This document shows, piece by piece, positions 43,385 through 52,241 of a stretch of DNA of 64,000 nt (position 1 is the stretch's first letter; the number at the start of each line of letters is the position of its first letter). This DNA is from Thermocatellispora tengchongensis (GTDB lineage: Bacteria > Actinomycetota > Actinomycetes > Streptosporangiales > Streptosporangiaceae), in NCBI RefSeq assembly GCF_014202315.1, contig NZ_JACHGN010000009.1, positions 31,602 to 95,601 of the forward strand. Reading direction: 5' to 3'. A model generated the notes under the pieces. That model ran no database searches, had not been told where the DNA came from, and was given only the letters and a program-made list of their open reading frames with translations. Made by a program: the position numbers and the translations under genes.

Positions 43385-43824
43385 GGCGGTTCCCGGCCCG
43401 GCTGCGGCGTCACGGTGGCGAGCGCGGTGCGACCGCGATCGAGCTGGCCATGATCATGCCCGTGGTGCTGGCCGTGGTGCTGCTCATCGTCCAGGTGGCC
43501 CTGTGGTTCCACGGCCGCCAGGTCGCCGACGCCGCGGCCAGAGAGGGCGCCAGGATCGCGCGCGCGGCCGGCACCGAGTCGGAGGGCTGGCAGGACGAGG
43601 CCGCCGAGCGGGCCCGGTCGATCGTGCGGGCGGTCGGCCCGGAACTGCTGCAGGACGCCGAGGCCACCGCCTGGGAGGAGGGCGACCAGCGCGGCGTCGA
43701 GGTGACCGGGCAGGCCGTCCAGGTGATCCCGCTGCTGCCCGAGCTAACCTTCTCGATCACCGCCAGGTTCGGCGGGCCGGTGGAGTGCTTCCGCCCCGAC
43801 GACGGATCGGACCAGTGCCAGTGA
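43381..43824 (+). CDS. tadE: TadE-like pseudopilin
   Basis: 147 residues. Basic leader with ERGATAIELAMIMPVVLAVV, the TadE N-terminal motif (Gly-Ala-x-x-Ile-Glu then hydrophobic helix, about 15-40). An extracytoplasmic domain ends in two Cys (ECFRPDDGSDQC). GTG start at 43381 overlaps the pilin stop, and its own stop overlaps the next gene (GTGA). Likely a minor pilin. Confidence 0.88.
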   Translation: MRRFPARLRRHGGERGATAIELAMIMPVVLAVVLLIVQVALWFHGRQVADAAAREGARIARAAGTESEGWQDEAAERARSIVRAVGPELLQDAEATAWEEGDQRGVEVTGQAVQVIPLLPELTFSITARFGGPVECFRPDDGSDQCQ

Positions 43825-44222
43825 ACGCCAAGCGCGCCGAGCGCGGCTCGATGAGCGTGGAGACGGTGCTGCTCGCCCCGGTCTTCCTGCTCTTCCTGCT
43901 GTTCCTGGCCGGGGCGGGGCGGCTGGTCGAGGCGCAGGGCGAGGTCAACGGCGCCTCCAGGGACGCCGCGAGGGCCGCCTCCGTCGAGCGTACGCTCGGC
44001 GACGCCGAGGAGGCCGCGGGCGCGGCGGCCGAGGCGGCGCTGGCCGGCCAGTGCGGCTCGCCCGAGGTGGACCTGTCGGGCTCGGAGTGGGAGGAGGGCG
44101 GCCAGGTGCAGGCCCGGGTGACCTGCGAGCTGGACCTCGGCTTCCTCGGCTTCGACGCGGTCAAGAGCCTCACCGGCACCGCCGTGGTGCCCCTGGAGCA
44201 GTTCAGGAGGGTCGAGGAATGA
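43821..44222 (+). CDS. Second TadE-like pseudopilin
   Basis: 133 residues. AERGSMSVETVLLAPVFLLFLL gives the Ser-x-x-x-Glu plus hydrophobic helix of the TadE/TadG group. One Cys pair (QCGSPEVD, VTCELD) is in the extracytoplasmic part. GTG at 43821 and stop at 44222 both overlap their neighbours. Similar in size and order to paired TadE proteins in other actinobacterial Tad loci. Confidence 0.85.
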   Translation: MNAKRAERGSMSVETVLLAPVFLLFLLFLAGAGRLVEAQGEVNGASRDAARAASVERTLGDAEEAAGAAAEAALAGQCGSPEVDLSGSEWEEGGQVQARVTCELDLGFLGFDAVKSLTGTAVVPLEQFRRVEE

Positions 44223-44671
44223 GGGCCCGTCCTGAACGGCACGCCGAGCGCGGGTCGATGTCCGTCTTCGCGGTGGTCTTCTCGGTCGTGGTGTTCCTGC
44301 TGGCCGGGCTGCTCGTGGACGGCGGCGCCGCGATCAACGCCCGGCTGCGCGCCGCCGACATCGCCGAGCAGGCCGCCCGCGCCGCCGCCGACCAGATCGA
44401 CGTGGAACACCTGCGCGCCACCGGCCAGGCCAGGCTGCTGGCCGACGACGGCGCCGTGTGCGGGCGCGCCGAGGAGATCGTCACCGCCCACGACACCGAC
44501 GAGGTCGAGCAGACCGGCTGCGAGGTCGGCGCCGGCCAGGAGCAGGTGACGGTCACCGTCGGGGTGAGCTGGGAGGCGTTCTTCCTGGCCGCGCTCGGGT
44601 TCGGCGGCTCGCGGATGGAGGCGTCCGCCACCGCCGGGCCCGACATCGGCGAGGAGGCCCCGGCGCCGTGA
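44219..44671 (+). CDS. TadG-like / pilus-assembly membrane protein
   Basis: 150 residues. The leader AERGSMSVFAVVFSVVVFLLAGLLVDGGAAINA has the hydrophobic helix but no Glu at position 5, the pattern of TadG-like or Rv3654c-like secretion proteins. A Cys pair (VCGRAEE, TGCEVG) lies outside. It is third in the run of pseudopilin genes; 35 bases separate it from the LysM-BTAD gene. Confidence 0.82.
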   Translation: MRARPERHAERGSMSVFAVVFSVVVFLLAGLLVDGGAAINARLRAADIAEQAARAAADQIDVEHLRATGQARLLADDGAVCGRAEEIVTAHDTDEVEQTGCEVGAGQEQVTVTVGVSWEAFFLAALGFGGSRMEASATAGPDIGEEAPAP

Positions 44672-44706
44672 CGCGACCGGCACGCGAGAAGGAGGAGGGG
44701 AGAGCC

Positions 44707-47658
44707 ATGCAGCCGCAGCGCATCCGGCCACGGCGCACCTTCGGCGACGTGGTGCTCGGCCTCGCGGCGCTGGCCGCGCTGGCCGCGCTGCTCGGCGGCG
44801 TGCCGTACGCGCTGCTCCGCTTCGTCGGCCCGCCCGTCGCCCCCGAACTGCTCGACCTGGACCTGCTCACCGGCAGCGTCGGCACCAGCACCATCGTCGC
44901 GATCCTGGTCCTGCTGGTCTGGCTGGCCTGGCTGCAGTTCGCGCTGTGCGTCCTCGTCGAGGTGTACGCCGGGGTGCGCAGGGTCGGCATGCCCGCCAGG
45001 GTGCCGTTGTCCGGCGGCACCCAGACGCTCGCCAACAAGCTCGTCACCGCCGCACTGCTGCTGTTCACGGCCTCGGCGGTCGCGGTGCCCCTCGTCCGCG
45101 CCGGCGCCCTGCCCCCGCCCGCCCGTCCCGCTACGGTCGCCGCGACCGAGCAGGTCGCACCGGCGCGGGCCGAGCGCGCCCCCCTGCACGAGGTCGCCGA
45201 GACCAAGAAGGTGTACGTCGTGCAGCCGCCGCACGGGCGGCACCACGAGAGCCTGTGGGAGATCGCCGAGAAGTGCCTGGGCGACGGCCGCCGCTACCCC
45301 GAGATCTACCAGCTCAACCAGCACAAGCTTCAGCCCGACGGCAGCCGGCTGCACATGGCCGACCTGATCCGTCCGGGCTGGGTGCTGGACATGCCCCGCG
45401 ACGCGGTCAACGTGCACGTGGTCCCCGCCGACCAGCCGCGCACCGAAACCCTGGCCGACCATCCCACCAAGCCCGCGGAACTGGACGGCCGCACCCAGTC
45501 GCTGGACCCGCCCCCGGTGCGGGAGGAGGAGCGGCCGTCCCGGGTGCAGGAGACCGAGCGTCCGCGGGTGCAGGAGCCCGAGCGTCCGCGGGTGCAGGAG
45601 ACCGAACGTCCGCGCGTACAGGAGACGGAACGCCCGCGGGCGCAGGAGACCGAGCGTCCGCGCGTACAGGAGCCCGAGCGGGAGCGCCCGCCCGTACAGG
45701 AGCTGCCCGAGGTGCCGCAGGAGCCTCCCGCGCACGCCGACCCCGTTCCCGAACCCGCCCGCGAACCGGCGGCCGAGGCCGAGGCCGGGTCTGAGGCCGG
45801 CTCTGAGGCCGAGGCCGGGGCCGGGCTCGGCCCGGGGGAGTACCTGATCGGGATGTCGCTGGCGGCGGCGGGGCTGCTGGTGGCGCTGGGCAGGCGGCGC
45901 AGGGAGCAGTTGTGGCGGCGGGCCTTCGGCCGGCGGATCGCCCGGCCGCGCGGCGACGCCGCGGCGGCGGAGGTCGAGCTGCGGATCGGGGCCGACGCCC
46001 CCGGCAGCCGGATGCTGGACATCGGGCTGCGGGTGCTCGGCCGGGAGCTGGCGCTGCGCGGGCGCAAGCCGCCCACGGTCTTCGCGGCGCACCTGTCCGC
46101 GAACGGGCTGGACCTGTGGATCCACCCGCCGGAGCCCGAGGCCCCCGGGCCGTGGAGCGCGCACGACGGCGGCCAGGTGTGGCGGCTGGCCGCGCACGAG
46201 GGCCGGATGCTGGACGAGCAGTCGGTGGCCGACGCGCCCGCGCCGTACCCGGGGCTGGTCACGCTGGGCACCGACGCCGGAGGGCGGGTGCTCATCGATC
46301 TGGAGGCCGCGCAGGGCCTGATCAACATCAGGGGCGCGAACACCACGGCCGCGCTGGCGGCGCTCGCCGTCGAGCTGGCCACCAACCGCTGGTCCGACCG
46401 GATGCGGATCACCCTGGTCGGCTTCGGCGACGAGCTGACCGCCATCGCGCCGGAGCGGATCACCTGCGCGGGCAGCCTCGCCGAGGTGCTGCCGGAGCTG
46501 GAGGCCAGGGCCGATGCCCAGGCGCGGCAGGGGCAGGACGTGCTGACCGGCCGGATCAACGCCAGGCCCGACGACCCCGCCTGGGCGCCGCACTTCCTGC
46601 TGTCCACGATCGCGCCGAGCGCCGACGAGGCGCGCCGCCTGGCCCTGCTGGCCCGCGAGGGGCGGCGGATGGCCGCCGGTTACGTCGTCCCGGGCGAGCT
46701 GCCCCACGCCACCTGGACCTGGGAGGTCTCGGCGGAGGGCCGCAGCGGCATCGACGCGCTCGGCTTCGACGTCGCCGCGCAACTGCTGCCGCGCAGGCAC
46801 TACCGGGCGCTGGTCGAGCTGTTCCGCACCGCGCACGAGGGCGAGGGCGAGCCGCTGCCGGTCGAGCGGGAACTGCCCGTGGAACGCCACGGCCCGCCGG
46901 CCATCGAGGTGCGGATACTCGGCCCCATCGAGATCACCTGCCCGAACCCGCTGGAAGAGGGCCGGATGGGATTGGCCACCGAGCTGATCGTCTACCTGTC
47001 CACACATCCGGGCGGGGTGCACCCGGTCGTCCTCGGCGGCGTCCTGTGGCCGCGCGGCGTCCAGGCGCAGGTCCGCGACGCGACCATCGCGCGGGTGGCC
47101 GACTGGCTCGGCGTGGACTCCGAAGGGCGCCCGCACCTGTACGCCGACGAGGCGGGACGGCTGCGCCTGGGGCCCGACGTGCGTACCGACTGGGCGCTGT
47201 TCCGGGAGCTGGTCCGGCGCTCCCACGGCGACCCGGCGGCCCGCGCCGTACTCCTGGAGCGGGCGCTCGGCCTGGTGCGCGGGCCGCTGCTGAACGGGCG
47301 ACCGCGCGGCCGGTACGCCTGGCTCGCCGCCGACGACCTGGAGTACGACGTGACCGCGAGCGTCGCCGACGCCGCGCACCGCCTGTGCGAGATACGGCTG
47401 GCACAGGGCGAGCCCGCCCAGGCGGTCGCCGCCGTACGGGCGGGGCTGCTGCTCGCCGCCGACGACGAAGGGCTCTGGCGCGACCTGCTCCGCGCCACCC
47501 ACGCCACCGGCGACCCCGCCCGGCTGCGCGCCGTCGTGGACGCCCTGCACCGGCGCGCCGCCTCGCACCCGTACGGAGGCGGCATGGCCCCCGAGACGGA
47601 GGCGCTCATCGACGAGCTGCACCCGTCCTGGCGCGTCCACTCGGTGCCGTCGGCATGA
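44707..47658 (+). CDS. Four-TM LysM protein with cytoplasmic SARP/BTAD half
   Basis: 983 residues. TM1 (about 15-37), TM2 (about 60-90) and TM3 (about 112-133) precede a LysM-like domain (about 160-240: GRHHESLWEIAEKCLGDGRRYPEIY). A repeat linker of RVQETERP units (about 279-330) and TM4 (about 379-396, followed by RRRRE) follow. By the positive-inside rule the LysM is outside. Residues about 400-983 are cytoplasmic: a large unassigned segment, then a winged-helix SARP-like region (about 733-830) and a BTAD TPR domain to the end. ATG 44707 has GGAGGAGGGG upstream. Possibly a membrane-tethered regulator sensing the wall during pilus assembly. Confidence 0.87.
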   Translation: MQPQRIRPRRTFGDVVLGLAALAALAALLGGVPYALLRFVGPPVAPELLDLDLLTGSVGTSTIVAILVLLVWLAWLQFALCVLVEVYAGVRRVGMPARVPLSGGTQTLANKLVTAALLLFTASAVAVPLVRAGALPPPARPATVAATEQVAPARAERAPLHEVAETKKVYVVQPPHGRHHESLWEIAEKCLGDGRRYPEIYQLNQHKLQPDGSRLHMADLIRPGWVLDMPRDAVNVHVVPADQPRTETLADHPTKPAELDGRTQSLDPPPVREEERPSRVQETERPRVQEPERPRVQETERPRVQETERPRAQETERPRVQEPERERPPVQELPEVPQEPPAHADPVPEPAREPAAEAEAGSEAGSEAEAGAGLGPGEYLIGMSLAAAGLLVALGRRRREQLWRRAFGRRIARPRGDAAAAEVELRIGADAPGSRMLDIGLRVLGRELALRGRKPPTVFAAHLSANGLDLWIHPPEPEAPGPWSAHDGGQVWRLAAHEGRMLDEQSVADAPAPYPGLVTLGTDAGGRVLIDLEAAQGLINIRGANTTAALAALAVELATNRWSDRMRITLVGFGDELTAIAPERITCAGSLAEVLPELEARADAQARQGQDVLTGRINARPDDPAWAPHFLLSTIAPSADEARRLALLAREGRRMAAGYVVPGELPHATWTWEVSAEGRSGIDALGFDVAAQLLPRRHYRALVELFRTAHEGEGEPLPVERELPVERHGPPAIEVRILGPIEITCPNPLEEGRMGLATELIVYLSTHPGGVHPVVLGGVLWPRGVQAQVRDATIARVADWLGVDSEGRPHLYADEAGRLRLGPDVRTDWALFRELVRRSHGDPAARAVLLERALGLVRGPLLNGRPRGRYAWLAADDLEYDVTASVADAAHRLCEIRLAQGEPAQAVAAVRAGLLLAADDEGLWRDLLRATHATGDPARLRAVVDALHRRAASHPYGGGMAPETEALIDELHPSWRVHSVPSA
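45541..45684 (+). repeat. 24-base in-frame coding repeat (RVQETERP units)
   Basis: Five full copies and a sixth variant encode RVQE(T/P)ERP. The repeat lies between LysM and TM4 of the LysM-BTAD protein and gives an extended, charged wall-spanning spacer. The units differ mainly at third positions and at Thr/Pro. Confidence 0.92.
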
Positions 47659-47732
47659 ACGGGCGCGAGCGGCCATGCCGATACCCGCATAACGGTGGCC
47701 CGGCCACCGCGCCGCGACCTAGCGTGATCTCC

Positions 47733-48389
47733 GTGCGTGGAGGGCTGCTGCTCACGCTGGTGGTCGCCGTCCTGTCCGCGTCGGGTTGCGCGGGCACGGG
47801 CGGCGACCGCCCATTCGTCCCGGGGGGCGGCGGCGCGTCCGAGGTGGCGGCCTCGTCCGCGGCGCCGACCCCCGCGGGCCCGCGCACCGAGACCATCGCG
47901 ATCGGCCGGGCCGCCAAGGTCCTGGTCGAGTGGCCCGCCGCCCTCGACCCGGCCCAGACCGAGATGATCGAGACCTACCGCGACTTCTACGTGGACAAGT
48001 GGCGCGCCGTCGTCACGCGAGGCCGCGACCAGGGCTACCTGGAGGCGATGGAGCTGGAGGCCGCCCAGGGGTCGGCCGCGTGGGTCAAGGAGTTCCTGGA
48101 CCAGCGGCGCTCGGTGCGCGGCACGGCCAAGCTGTACGCCATGGCGGTCACGTCCGTGACCGGCGAGACCGCCGCCCAGGTGAACGTGTGCGTCGATGAG
48201 TCCGGCCTGCGGCTGACCGACGCGCGTACGGGGGACGTGCTGCCCGCCCAGCCGGCGTGGACCAGGCCGCCGCGCTCGACGTACCTCCAGGGGGCCGTCG
48301 TCCACCGCGGCGACGACGGGGTCTGGCGGATCAAGGCGCTCCGCTATGCCGTACACCCGGACGAACGCGCGAAAGGATGCCAACGATGA
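47733..48389 (+). CDS. Tad-locus lipoprotein of unknown function
   Basis: 218 residues. The GTG at 47733 gives a compact lipoprotein signal (VRGGLLLTLVVAVLSASGC, Cys about 19). An ATG at 47655 overlapping the upstream stop (ATGA) would add 26 residues before it. A Gly/Ala/Pro spacer leads to an alpha/beta domain (about 60-218; ETYRDFYVDKWRAVVTRG, VAVTSV-type strands). The overall pattern resembles small NTF2-like or lipoprotein folds, but I cannot name a family. Its stop overlaps the next gene's start, so the two products probably work together. Confidence 0.72.
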   Translation: MRGGLLLTLVVAVLSASGCAGTGGDRPFVPGGGGASEVAASSAAPTPAGPRTETIAIGRAAKVLVEWPAALDPAQTEMIETYRDFYVDKWRAVVTRGRDQGYLEAMELEAAQGSAAWVKEFLDQRRSVRGTAKLYAMAVTSVTGETAAQVNVCVDESGLRLTDARTGDVLPAQPAWTRPPRSTYLQGAVVHRGDDGVWRIKALRYAVHPDERAKGCQR

Positions 48390-49333
48390 CCCGCCTGCTC
48401 TCCGTCCTCCTGAGCGGCGCGCTAGCCCTGGCTCCCCTGACGGCCCCGCCCGGCGATCCGGGCGGCGCCGACGGCGAGGCGTGGCAGTCCGGCAGGAAGG
48501 CCGGCGTCACCCTGCGCAACTCGCAGATCATCCTGCGCGGCAACGGCCTCGGCGGCGCCCGCTCCGACGGCTACCAGCTCAAGCGCCCCTGCTGGTACGA
48601 GCCCGGCCCCGACGCCGGCTCCATGCTGGACACGCAGGAGGACCTCTTCGCCCGCTGGAAGCAGGCCAACCCCGACGGCACCGAGGAGGAGTTCCAGGAG
48701 TTCCTCCGGCAGTTCCGGGAGCGGGTCGGGCAGGACGGGCGCTGGTGGGTTCCGGCGTACAACGAGGACGACCCCGACGGCCTGTCGTGCTGGGGCGCGC
48801 TCGACCCGTTCGTCTGGGTGCCCCCGGGCGAGACCCCGCCCGCCGGCATCACCCTGCAAGAACTCGCCGACATCGCGCGCGCCGCCCTGACCGTCCCCGA
48901 ACCCCGCATCGAACTGAACCCCGACGCCAAGAGCTACGTCAACCTGCCCACCTGGGTCTGGCTGGCCGGCATCGGCGAACCCACCCGCTCGGTCACCGCC
49001 ACGATCCCCGGCATCATGAGCGTCACCGTCACCGCCACCCTGGAGGACATCCAGATCGACCCCGGCACCACCGCCGACCGCGCCGAGGTCAAGGAAGACT
49101 GCGGCGCCACCGGCCACCCGTACCGGCGGGGCGGCCAGTTCACGTGCGGGGTCCGCTACCTGCGCGCCTCGGTGGACCAGCCCAGGGACGTGTACGTCCT
49201 GACGGTGACGACCGTGTGGCCGATCGAGGTGGAGGACGACATCGTCCCGTTCGCGTACGACCCGGTGGAGGTAGGCGTCACAAGAGACGTCCCGGTGGGC
49301 GAAGTCCAGACCACAGTCCGCCGCTCGGAGTAA
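48386..49333 (+). CDS. Secreted four-cysteine protein at the end of the Tad operon
   Basis: 315 residues. Signal peptide (MTRLLSVLLSGALALAPLTA). Mature protein rich in Trp and Pro with four Cys (RPCWYE, LSCWGA, EDCGAT, FTCGVR) likely forming two disulfides. The C-terminal half is beta-rich. ATG 48386 overlaps the lipoprotein stop and has AAAGGA upstream; ATG 48377 is the alternative. No family recognised. Position suggests an extracellular or surface Tad accessory factor. Confidence 0.75.
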   Translation: MTRLLSVLLSGALALAPLTAPPGDPGGADGEAWQSGRKAGVTLRNSQIILRGNGLGGARSDGYQLKRPCWYEPGPDAGSMLDTQEDLFARWKQANPDGTEEEFQEFLRQFRERVGQDGRWWVPAYNEDDPDGLSCWGALDPFVWVPPGETPPAGITLQELADIARAALTVPEPRIELNPDAKSYVNLPTWVWLAGIGEPTRSVTATIPGIMSVTVTATLEDIQIDPGTTADRAEVKEDCGATGHPYRRGGQFTCGVRYLRASVDQPRDVYVLTVTTVWPIEVEDDIVPFAYDPVEVGVTRDVPVGEVQTTVRRSE

Positions 49334-49932
49334 CCCCGCGCCTCCAAGCCCGGCCGCCCGGTGGTGGCGGGCTGAAACCCGCCCCGCGTGTCCCCGCGTG
49401 TCCTCGCGCGGCCGCGCACAAGTGCGGGCGGCTGCCCCACCCGCCACCCCCGCCGACCTTCGGCCGGCGGCCCACAGCGAATGGTTGCGCGCCGCCCGTC
49501 AGGGAGAGGTAGGAGGACGTTTGCAAGGCGGCATCAGATGATCGGCCCAACAGGCGTCCACGGGATCACCTGCGCTTGTCTTCGTGCACGATGTCGGCAC
49601 ATCGCGAAGGCACCCCGGCCGGTTGACCGGTCCCAACCTGGTGATCCGCGCAGAGCGGGCGGGCACGGCCGGGCAGGTGGGCACCTTCCCAAGCAGCCGC
49701 GCACTCTGTGGCCGGCGGCGCGGGGCGATCGGCGGGGCGCGCTGGTACATCACGCCCGTACGGGCAAGAGCCTCCTCGGAGGCATACACGGTCCCCTTGG
49801 CCGTCACGGGGGTCGCCGGCCAAGGGGACCTTTCTCTCCCCGATCATGACCAGGAAGAGACCGCCCCGGGCACGGGGGAAGACCCCGGAGCGGTGGCCTG
49901 TCGCCTGCCTCGGGTGGTGCGGATCGCGCCGA
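49334..49932. other. 599-base intergenic region after the Tad operon
   Basis: No supported gene. Short frames lack ribosome sites and third-position GC bias falls along them. A strong hairpin lies at 49790-49830. G+C and codon-like periodicity drop relative to the Tad genes, marking the edge of the XRE/flavoprotein islet. Confidence 0.5.
49790..49830 (+). terminator. Terminator hairpin
   Basis: GGTCCCCTTGGCC (49790-49802) pairs perfectly with GGCCAAGGGGACC (49818-49830), then TTTCTCT on the plus strand. It can stop read-through from either side between the Tad operon and the minus-strand cluster. Confidence 0.75.
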
Positions 49933-50316
49933 TCACATCGGCTCGGCCGTGGGTGGCGCTGGTATGTCCGTCGCACTCGTGCTCAGCTCCCGATAGCGCG
50001 CCAGCACCCGTGCCGCAGCCGCGTTCGGGCGATCGGCCGGGCACGTGGCCAGCACCGGCCGCCGCGTCCGGTGCGAGGTCCGCCCGGTCCACCACACGTA
50101 GTGCACCGCCCCGTCCGGCACGGTCACGCACTGCACCACCAAGCCCCGCCAGACCGATACCAACGCCGACCGGCCCGCTCGATGCACGTCCGCACGCACA
50201 CCCGACTTCGCCAGCTCCCGCGCCAGCACGCCGGCTGCTCGTTCGACTTCGAGAAACGGCGACACCGACGCCGACACCGTATCCATCAGCCATGTCATCG
50301 CGCCCAGTGGGATCAT
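49933..50316 (-). CDS. Hypothetical protein of the XRE/flavoprotein cluster
   Basis: 127 residues, no recognised domain. An N-terminal helical part (MDTVSASVSPFLEVERAAGVLAREL) precedes a beta-rich part (DVHRAGRSALVSVWRGLVVQCVTV, HYVWWTGR). An Arg/Ala-rich C-terminus follows. ATG 50316 taken; ATG 50298 is an alternative. It lies 159 bases downstream of the XRE gene on the same strand. The strand pattern could form a small immunity-like or ligand-binding fold, but this is a guess. Confidence 0.65.
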   Translation of the reverse strand: MIPLGAMTWLMDTVSASVSPFLEVERAAGVLARELAKSGVRADVHRAGRSALVSVWRGLVVQCVTVPDGAVHYVWWTGRTSHRTRRPVLATCPADRPNAAAARVLARYRELSTSATDIPAPPTAEPM

Positions 50317-50475
50317 CAGCGTCCGATCCCCACCTGACGGGAAGAAGGGCTCACGTACATCACCGCCTCTACCGAGATGAACCGGCCTTGTGCCGGGGCT
50401 GAGGCGACGTTAGACGGCTACACGGCTGTGAATGCGCACCAGGGTAAACGTAAGAAAGCCGCACCCAGATGCGGG

Positions 50476-51702
50476 TCAGATGATTCCCGCCCGGTGGGCC
50501 AGCCCTCGAAGGGCGGGCGTGCTCGCGCGATGCTCGCGCTTGATGAGCTGCGTGAGGAGTTCGTTCGTCCGGGTGTCATAGCGAACGAGCTCCGGGGAAA
50601 TCCGTTCTGCTTCGAGCAGCATGTTGACCGATGCCGCGTCCTTACGTTGCACGGCATACGCTCGGGCGAGGTCGAGATGCACCTGCGCTCGCCGACCGAG
50701 CAAGCCCGGAGCGAGATCGGATACGTCCAGTTGTTCTCCCTTGGAGATCGCTTGCTTGGCATCCGCGAAAGCGACCGCCGCCGACACTTCATGGATCGTC
50801 ACATTGGTCGGGCCGAACGCCGTCCAGAAGTCGTTGCGATCCGTACCGACGAGATCGGCCACCCGCCGCGCGTGGCTCAGGAAGGTTCTCACCGCCGCAC
50901 GATCGAACCGCATGGCAACCGCCGTCACCGCGACCAGATACAGGCCGCCCAGCACCGAGTACTGCTCCTGGGTCAGCCTTCTCGCGGATCCTTCGAGCGC
51001 CTCGGCCGCTCGGATCGCCAGATGCAACGCCTTCTCCGACTCGCCGAGCCGGACGAAGACGTACCCCAGGCGATAGGCGCTCACCGCCGCCAGAAGTGGC
51101 TCTTCCGCGTCCTCGGCCGCCGACAAAGAGCGGTCGCCCGCGGTCCATGCCAGCTCGGGTTCTCCCACCCTGCTCAAAACCGTCGCGGTCGCGTGGTAGG
51201 TGAGCGCACGTAACCCCTGGTACGCGCGCCGCTCCCTGGCCGGAGCCGCGCGGCCGGCAAGCTCTGTCGCCATGATCAGGCCCGGAAGCCGCCGGCCCGC
51301 CTCGTCGTACCGTGTCGCTTGATAGAGCTGATTGACGCTCAGCAACTCCTGACGCAGCCAGGCCATGTTCTCCGGGGTCGCCTCGCCTTTGCGGGGGTCG
51401 ATCATGACTGACAAGCCCTCGTAGCCCATCATCGCCTGCCGGATCTTCGCCGCCGCCTCGTACCGGGCCATCAGCTCCCCCGCCTCGCATGTCGTGAGAT
51501 CCTCAACACGCATGCCAAGAATGTTCGCGAGGGCATTGATGACGCTATGGCTGTCCACGCCACGTTGCCCGCGCTCCACCTGACTCAGCCAGCTCTCGGA
51601 GCGGCCCACCAAGCCCGCGAGCACACTTTGCGACAAGCCGCGCCGTTTACGCGCACGCGCGATGCGTTGGCCGATGTGGTGTTGGGCATCTGGTTTCGTC
51701 AC
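50476..51702 (-). CDS. XRE-family regulator with TPR-like C-terminal domain
   Basis: 408 residues. Helix-turn-helix of Cro/CI type (about 9-68: IGQRIARARKRRGLSQSVLA, GRSESWLSQVERGQRGVD). A long all-helical region (about 110-390) has TPR-like repeats (for example EPELAWTAGDRSLSAAEDAEE, LLAAVSAYRLGYVFVRLGE). The layout recalls quorum- or peptide-responsive XRE-TPR regulators of actinomycetes. GTG 51702 overlaps the flavoprotein stop (GTGA), so the two are co-translated. Confidence 0.88.
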   Translation of the reverse strand: MTKPDAQHHIGQRIARARKRRGLSQSVLAGLVGRSESWLSQVERGQRGVDSHSVINALANILGMRVEDLTTCEAGELMARYEAAAKIRQAMMGYEGLSVMIDPRKGEATPENMAWLRQELLSVNQLYQATRYDEAGRRLPGLIMATELAGRAAPARERRAYQGLRALTYHATATVLSRVGEPELAWTAGDRSLSAAEDAEEPLLAAVSAYRLGYVFVRLGESEKALHLAIRAAEALEGSARRLTQEQYSVLGGLYLVAVTAVAMRFDRAAVRTFLSHARRVADLVGTDRNDFWTAFGPTNVTIHEVSAAVAFADAKQAISKGEQLDVSDLAPGLLGRRAQVHLDLARAYAVQRKDAASVNMLLEAERISPELVRYDTRTNELLTQLIKREHRASTPALRGLAHRAGII

Positions 51703-52241
51703 ACTCGCGCCCGATCCCTCAGCATCTGTTGGATCTCTTCAATCACCCGCTCCCAGCTTGGCATGCGAGCATGCGACGGCGCATCAGGATCGAACAGCAC
51801 GCGTACGCCCATTTCCCTTAGCGCATCCAGGCTGCGGCTGAAGGCCATGTGACGGGCCAGTGCATCTTTCAGCAGCGGCACCGCCAGAATCGGGACGCCA
51901 AAGCCCATCAATTCGCATAGGAGCCCGACCGGGAACGAGTCCGCGATGCCGTTCGCCCACTTGTTGATCGTGTTGAAAGTGGCCGGGGCTACGACCACCG
52001 CGTCGGCCGCCGGAAGCTCATCCGGCTCATCCGGCATACGGAACCCGGTTCGGACCCGATCCCCGGTACGTCGCGCCAGTTCCTCCGCGTCGATGAAGCG
52101 CCGCCCCATTTCGGTCGCTATCACGCGTACCTGCCACCGTTCTTTTTGGGCAAGATCCACAAGCGTCGAAACCGTCCCCGCCGCCGGGGCCCCGCACACC
52201 ACCACGTAAAGCACAAGCTGCGCCTCAGCGGAGATATCCAT
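51699..52241 (-). CDS. Flavoprotein (HFCD / PPC-decarboxylase-like)
   Basis: 180 residues. Flavin-binding HFCD fold: VLYVVVCGAPAA near the N-terminus, ADAVVVAPATFNTINKWANGIADSF (the FMN and active-site region). Catalytic His of Dfp/EpiD-type decarboxylases is not evident. ATG 52241 is chosen; TACAAT at about 52249-52254 on the minus strand sits where a -10 box would give a leaderless message. Actinobacteria often pair this flavoprotein with an XRE-TPR regulator. Its substrate is unknown. Confidence 0.82.
   Translation of the reverse strand: MDISAEAQLVLYVVVCGAPAAGTVSTLVDLAQKERWQVRVIATEMGRRFIDAEELARRTGDRVRTGFRMPDEPDELPAADAVVVAPATFNTINKWANGIADSFPVGLLCELMGFGVPILAVPLLKDALARHMAFSRSLDALREMGVRVLFDPDAPSHARMPSWERVIEEIQQMLRDRARV

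Noticed and set aside
44203-47676. 1157-residue minus-strand frame over the LysM-BTAD gene
   Set aside because: Antisense shadow; the plus strand has a good ribosome site, TM helices, LysM and BTAD domains.
49499-49807. 102-residue minus-strand frame starting inside a terminator hairpin
   Set aside because: GTG start without ribosome site, third-position GC bias fades along the frame, and no recognisable domain.
49334-49932. tRNA gene or attachment site marking an island edge
   Set aside because: No cloverleaf or CCA-ending segment was found by eye; the region only shows a terminator hairpin.
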